This document shows, piece after piece, positions 6,096-8,338 of a stretch of 8,338 bases of DNA. The stretch comes from Acidimicrobiia bacterium UBA6912 (GTDB lineage Bacteria > Actinomycetota > Acidimicrobiia > Spongiisociales > UBA5794): NCBI GenBank assembly GCA_002450985.1, contig DKBA01000276.1, positions 1-8,338 of the forward strand, read 5' to 3'. Under the pieces are notes generated by a model that did not search any database, was not told the origin of the DNA, and was given only the letters and a program-made list of their open reading frames with translations. A program made the translations under genes and the position numbers. Position 1 is the stretch's first letter. Each line of letters begins with the position of its first letter.

Positions 6096-6586
6096 TCGGG
6101 GCGGTAGAACGTCGCAAGCTGGCCTGCTGCCGCGACCACACCTGCTGCGACGATCAGCGCCCCGATACCCCCGTCGAGGTCGTCGGCGATCCCGATGGCG
6201 TGGTCGATGGACCATTCGCCGGGTCCGAGCAACGCCAGCGCCACCGCAGTCGCCGCCAGCACCATGACGTACTCGAACCCCTCGTCGGGACGGGCCGTGA
6301 TCCAGAAGCCGGCGTGGCGATGCACCGTCCAGAAGGCTACGGCCATGAGCGAGACGACCCCGGCGGCGCCGACCGACGTGAGCAGCCCGACGAGCAGGGA
6401 GAGCCCGACGCCCATCTCGGCGAACGACATGAAGAACCACTGGATCTCGGGGCGCTCGAACCCGATGCTCGACGTCCACGCCACGGTCTTCTCGCGGTTG
6501 CGGAAGTGCTTGACGCCGTGGGCGAGGAAGACCACGCCGACTGCCACCCGGATGACGAGCAGGGCCACGTTGACAGTGTCCGACAT
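6083..6586 (-). CDS. DoxX-family membrane protein
   Basis: A 167-residue integral membrane protein. Segments: about 7-24, containing the entry VGVVFLAHGVKHF that is typical of DoxX; about 52-68 with Glu56 inside the helix; about 71-88; and about 104-119. Then comes GPGEWSID (119-126), the DoxX C-terminal motif. A fifth hydrophobic stretch (about 138-158) follows, which is beyond the usual four-helix plan. DoxX proteins sit in the cytoplasmic membrane and are linked in some bacteria to quinone or thiol redox homeostasis; nothing here gives the substrate. ATG 6586 is chosen over the in-frame ATG 6628 because GAAGGAG lies six bases upstream and because the added residues would precede the family's normal start. 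Confidence 0.87.
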   Translation of the reverse strand: MSDTVNVALLVIRVAVGVVFLAHGVKHFRNREKTVAWTSSIGFERPEIQWFFMSFAEMGVGLSLLVGLLTSVGAAGVVSLMAVAFWTVHRHAGFWITARPDEGFEYVMVLAATAVALALLGPGEWSIDHAIGIADDLDGGIGALIVAAGVVAAAGQLATFYRPERAG

Positions 6587-6631
6587 GAGCGCTCCTTCGA
6601 TGGTCGGCATCCCTACCACCGTCGACATCGA

Positions 6632-6661
6632 ACTCTATCGACGACGTCTGCGCCTTGTCGG
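6632..6661 (-). promoter_or_regulatory. Candidate promoter of the DoxX-like gene
   Basis: On the minus strand, CCGACA (6661-6656) and TAGAGT (6637-6632) are 18 bases apart, each matching four of six consensus positions. The start of transcription would lie near 6625, about 40 bases before the ATG at 6586. The match is modest. Confidence 0.35.
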
Positions 6662-6705
6662 GCCGGGCTCACGTCGGGTCCTGCGCCGGCGAGGAGAGTG
6701 CCGGA

Positions 6706-6813
6706 TCAGTCGATGAGCGGGTTGCGCACGGTGATCGGGAAGCGAGAGAAGCGGCATCCGGGGGCATCACCGTTCTTCTCGAGCACAAACCTGTTCGTCG
6801 TCGGGCGTCTCAC
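6706..6813 (-). CDS. Possible small protein or gene remnant, 35 residues
   Basis: A short minus-strand frame starting at GTG 6813 with GAGGGG seven bases upstream. It ends in GCRFSRFPITVRNPLID. About 80% of its codons end in G or C, close to the real genes nearby and better than a random frame. I recognise no family. It may be a genuine small protein, or the tail of a longer gene whose upstream part is lost: the same frame stays open to 7002 but with unconvincing composition. It lies upstream of the DoxX-like gene on the same strand. Confidence 0.25.
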   Translation of the reverse strand: MRRPTTNRFVLEKNGDAPGCRFSRFPITVRNPLID

Positions 6814-6908
6814 ACCAAGGCCCCTCGATGACTCTCTCAGGTCACGAGTCTGCAGTACGGTCGATCTGCGGCGCATCGGTCGGGATCTCGCCTGTGCCGA
6901 CCCGGCGC

Positions 6909-7237
6909 CTAGAGGGAAGGGCCTGGCGGCCAGCGGACGTCGGCGAGCGGTTTGGCGACGGGCCTGAGCTCGGGAGCGTCCGGAATCACAGGCAGCAGCC
7001 ATCGCTCAACGGCCGTGACCGGGATGCCGCCAGTCTTCGGGAGGCGGGGTCCTGCGTGTGTAGCATCACGGCGGAGTGCCGAGCCGGTTCGTGATTGGCC
7101 GTCTGGAGGTAGCGCCGAAATACGCCAGTCTCTCCCCGCGACCCCTGCTGGACGTGCGGGTCGCCGAGCTTGTACGGCTCCTCGTCCTGTTCTGATCGAG
7201 GAGCGGCGACGATCGCCGCCAGGTGCGCCAGCGACAC
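6909..7237 (-). pseudogene. Possible frameshifted gene remnant, unrecognised
   Basis: Two minus-strand frames join into one coding-like stretch. The first begins at GTG 7237 (VSLAHLAAIVAAPRSEQDEE) and keeps about 77% G/C third positions to about 7050. The second takes over after a one-base shift with TGGIPVTAVERWLLPVIPDA and ends at 6909 with about 80%. Neither half matches a family I know. No ribosome site precedes the GTG, so the true 5' end may also be lost. A base-calling error at the junction would give the same picture, with a small intact gene of about 110 residues. No other gene is seen in 6814-6908 or 7238-7354. Confidence 0.35.
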
Positions 7238-7354
7238 CGTGATCGATCGTCGTGTTTGGCGGAGCGACCGCGACCGAATGCGCCGAAGCGGTTCCTCCCC
7301 GTCCCATCCGTGATGATCGATCTGCGTCGACCCCAGACCAAGAAAGGCCAGAAA

Positions 7355-8092
7355 TTGACCGACGAACCGGGATCACCCTCCGGACCCTCTCAGGCCGAAA
7401 CCACGTCTCTGGCCGCAAGCGGCCGCCTCGACCGACGGTTCGAGGTCTGGGAGGCCGCCATTCTCGCCGTTGCCACGTTGCTGACCGCGTGGTCCGCCTT
7501 CCAGGCTACGAAGTGGAGCGGTGTACAGGCCGACAACTACAGCGTCGCCGCCGGCACGCGCGCCGAGGCGGTCAAGGCAGAGGCCGACGGCGACAGTCAG
7601 GTGAACATCGACGTCGAGGTGTTCCTTGCGTGGCTCGCCGCGTTCCACGCCGAGGCGATGGCCGATCCAGATGCTTCCAGAGATGCATCTGGCGTGTACC
7701 AACCCGATCCGACCACGCTCTCCGGGTTCCTCCACGACCGGTTCCGCGACGAGTTGCTCCCCGCGTTCGACGCGTGGATCGCAGAGAAGCCCATCCTCAA
7801 CCCTGAGTCATCGGCGACACCATTCGATCGCCCTGAGTACCGGGTGGCGAAGTTGGAGGAGGCCGCTGCCCTCGATGCGCAAGCCGATCAGTACGTTGCC
7901 CGGGCGCGGGAGGCGAACCAGCGCGGCGACAACTACGTCCTCGTCGCCGTCCTGTTCGCCTCGGTGATGCTGTTCGCCGGCATCGGGAGCAAGATGGACA
8001 CGTTGCGGGCTCGCGTCGTGCTGTTCACATCAGCAGTCGTCGTGCTCGGTGCGAGTCTCGTTCTGGTCGTGTTCATGCCCAAGACCTTCTGA
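7355..8092 (+). CDS. Conserved membrane protein of unknown function, three predicted membrane segments
   Basis: A 245-residue protein with one membrane segment near the N-terminus (about 33-51, WEAAILAVATLLTAWSAFQA), a central soluble domain of about 140 residues rich in acidic residues and Trp, and two C-terminal segments (about 194-211 and 221-241). The NYSVAAGTRAEAVKAEA helix just after the first segment and the AFDAWIAEKPILNP and PFDRPEYRVAKLEEA stretches recall an unnamed family annotated as hypothetical membrane protein in diverse bacteria; I know no function for it. The chosen start is TTG 7355, preceded by AGAAAGG and giving a typical MTDEPG opening. In-frame ATG 7313 and an earlier GTG 7223 are alternatives without ribosome sites. 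It stands alone between degraded sequence on both sides. Confidence 0.78.
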   Translation: MTDEPGSPSGPSQAETTSLAASGRLDRRFEVWEAAILAVATLLTAWSAFQATKWSGVQADNYSVAAGTRAEAVKAEADGDSQVNIDVEVFLAWLAAFHAEAMADPDASRDASGVYQPDPTTLSGFLHDRFRDELLPAFDAWIAEKPILNPESSATPFDRPEYRVAKLEEAAALDAQADQYVARAREANQRGDNYVLVAVLFASVMLFAGIGSKMDTLRARVVLFTSAVVVLGASLVLVVFMPKTF

Positions 8093-8224
8093 CTCGGCAA
8101 TGTCCTCGGCCTCGAGGTCCGGCAGATCGGCCAGTACCTCGTCGGTTGTCATGCGGTCGGCCACCATTGCGACGACTATCGCCACCGGAGTGCTCCTTGG
8201 TGCCTTCGGAGGCCTCCGGATTAG
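8093..8224 (-). pseudogene. Relic of a DUF433 antitoxin-type gene, frameshifted and truncated
   Basis: On the minus strand the best-preserved part reads PVAIVVAMVADRMTTDEVLA and then DLPDLEAEDIAE, the conserved second half of DUF433 proteins, usually found as antitoxins beside a PIN-like toxin. The expected upstream motif, GGxPxIxGTRxPV, appears only by switching frame: GGLRRHQGAL (8217-8188), then a one-base shift into PVAIVV at 8188. Before that, LANPEA lies in a third frame and matches the usual NPE lead-in. The match stops at 8093, just outside the stop of the neighbouring plus-strand gene, so the normal C-terminal helix is missing. No toxin partner is seen. Two frameshifts plus truncation indicate a dead copy, though family assignment rests on motif recall only. 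Confidence 0.55.
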
Positions 8225-8338
8225 CGAGCTTGCGGGCCTCCAGGGCCGGGACGTTGATCGGCTCCGCAGCCTGATTGGGGTCCGGCGATCCGGAGCAGAT
8301 GTGGAAGGTCGCGCGGTGGTCGGCCTACCCAAGACATC
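8225..8338 (-). other. Right-edge stretch with an open, start-less frame
   Basis: The minus strand is open from a TAG at 8327-8325 in the frame that leads into the DUF433 relic (TFHICSGSPDPNQAAEPINV and onward). About 86% of its codons end in G or C, as in coding DNA, but it has no ATG, GTG or TTG. It may be the eroded 5' part of the same relic or part of another gene; I cannot name it. Confidence 0.3.

Noticed and set aside
6828..7094. Plus-strand 88-codon frame in the gene-poor stretch
   Set aside because: Third-position bias favours the minus strand here and the product has no domain-like features.
7223..7354. Earlier starts (GTG 7223, ATG 7313) for the membrane protein
   Set aside because: Neither has a ribosome site; the extension is Arg/Pro-rich, while TTG 7355 has AGAAAGG at a good distance. 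ATG 7313 cannot be fully excluded.
1..8338. CRISPR array, insertion sequence or phage attachment site
   Set aside because: No spaced direct repeats, transposase motifs or terminal inverted repeats with target duplications were seen.

Overview
This window reads as chromosomal DNA from a high-GC bacterium, most likely an actinobacterium. Evidence: GC is high throughout, real genes strongly favour G or C at third codon positions, GTG, TTG and CTG starts are used, one promoter looks leaderless, and there are two VVAAC-type lipoproteins, one with a Thr-rich spacer. Placement near Acidimicrobiia is only an impression from the gene mix. I see no rRNA, tRNA, CRISPR array or intact insertion sequence.

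Left end (1-2700): all genes are on the minus strand. The 5' part of a nonribosomal peptide synthetase (NRPS) gene, a complete condensation domain plus the linker into an adenylation domain, runs off the left edge. Upstream of it is a two-gene unit: a small 2TM-domain membrane protein, then a predicted lipoprotein that appears to start at CTG inside the CTGA overlapping the first gene's stop.

Centre-left (2660-3925): divergently, an ArsR-family regulator overlaps (ATGA) an AHSA1/SRPBCC protein gene. A perfect 20-bp palindrome covers the regulator's start codon and suggests autoregulation of a leaderless transcript. A 370-base convergent gap follows, with one strong hairpin.

Centre-right (3926-6586): a minus-strand siderophore-interacting FAD/NADPH reductase, a plus-strand DUF3179 lipoprotein and a minus-strand DoxX-like membrane protein. 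The last two converge on a hairpin in which their stop codons pair. The NRPS start and the siderophore reductase could belong to one iron-acquisition programme, but they are separated by unrelated genes and the NRPS substrate cannot be seen.

Right end (6590-8338): a 770-base stretch without an intact gene but with coding-like, frame-broken remnants on the minus strand; then an unnamed conserved membrane protein with three predicted membrane segments (plus strand); then a frameshifted relic of a DUF433 antitoxin-type gene at the edge. This is the most eroded part of the window. I found no convincing wholly new system. The best leads are the ArsR operator geometry, the CTG-started lipoprotein, and the cluster of gene relics around the unnamed membrane protein.
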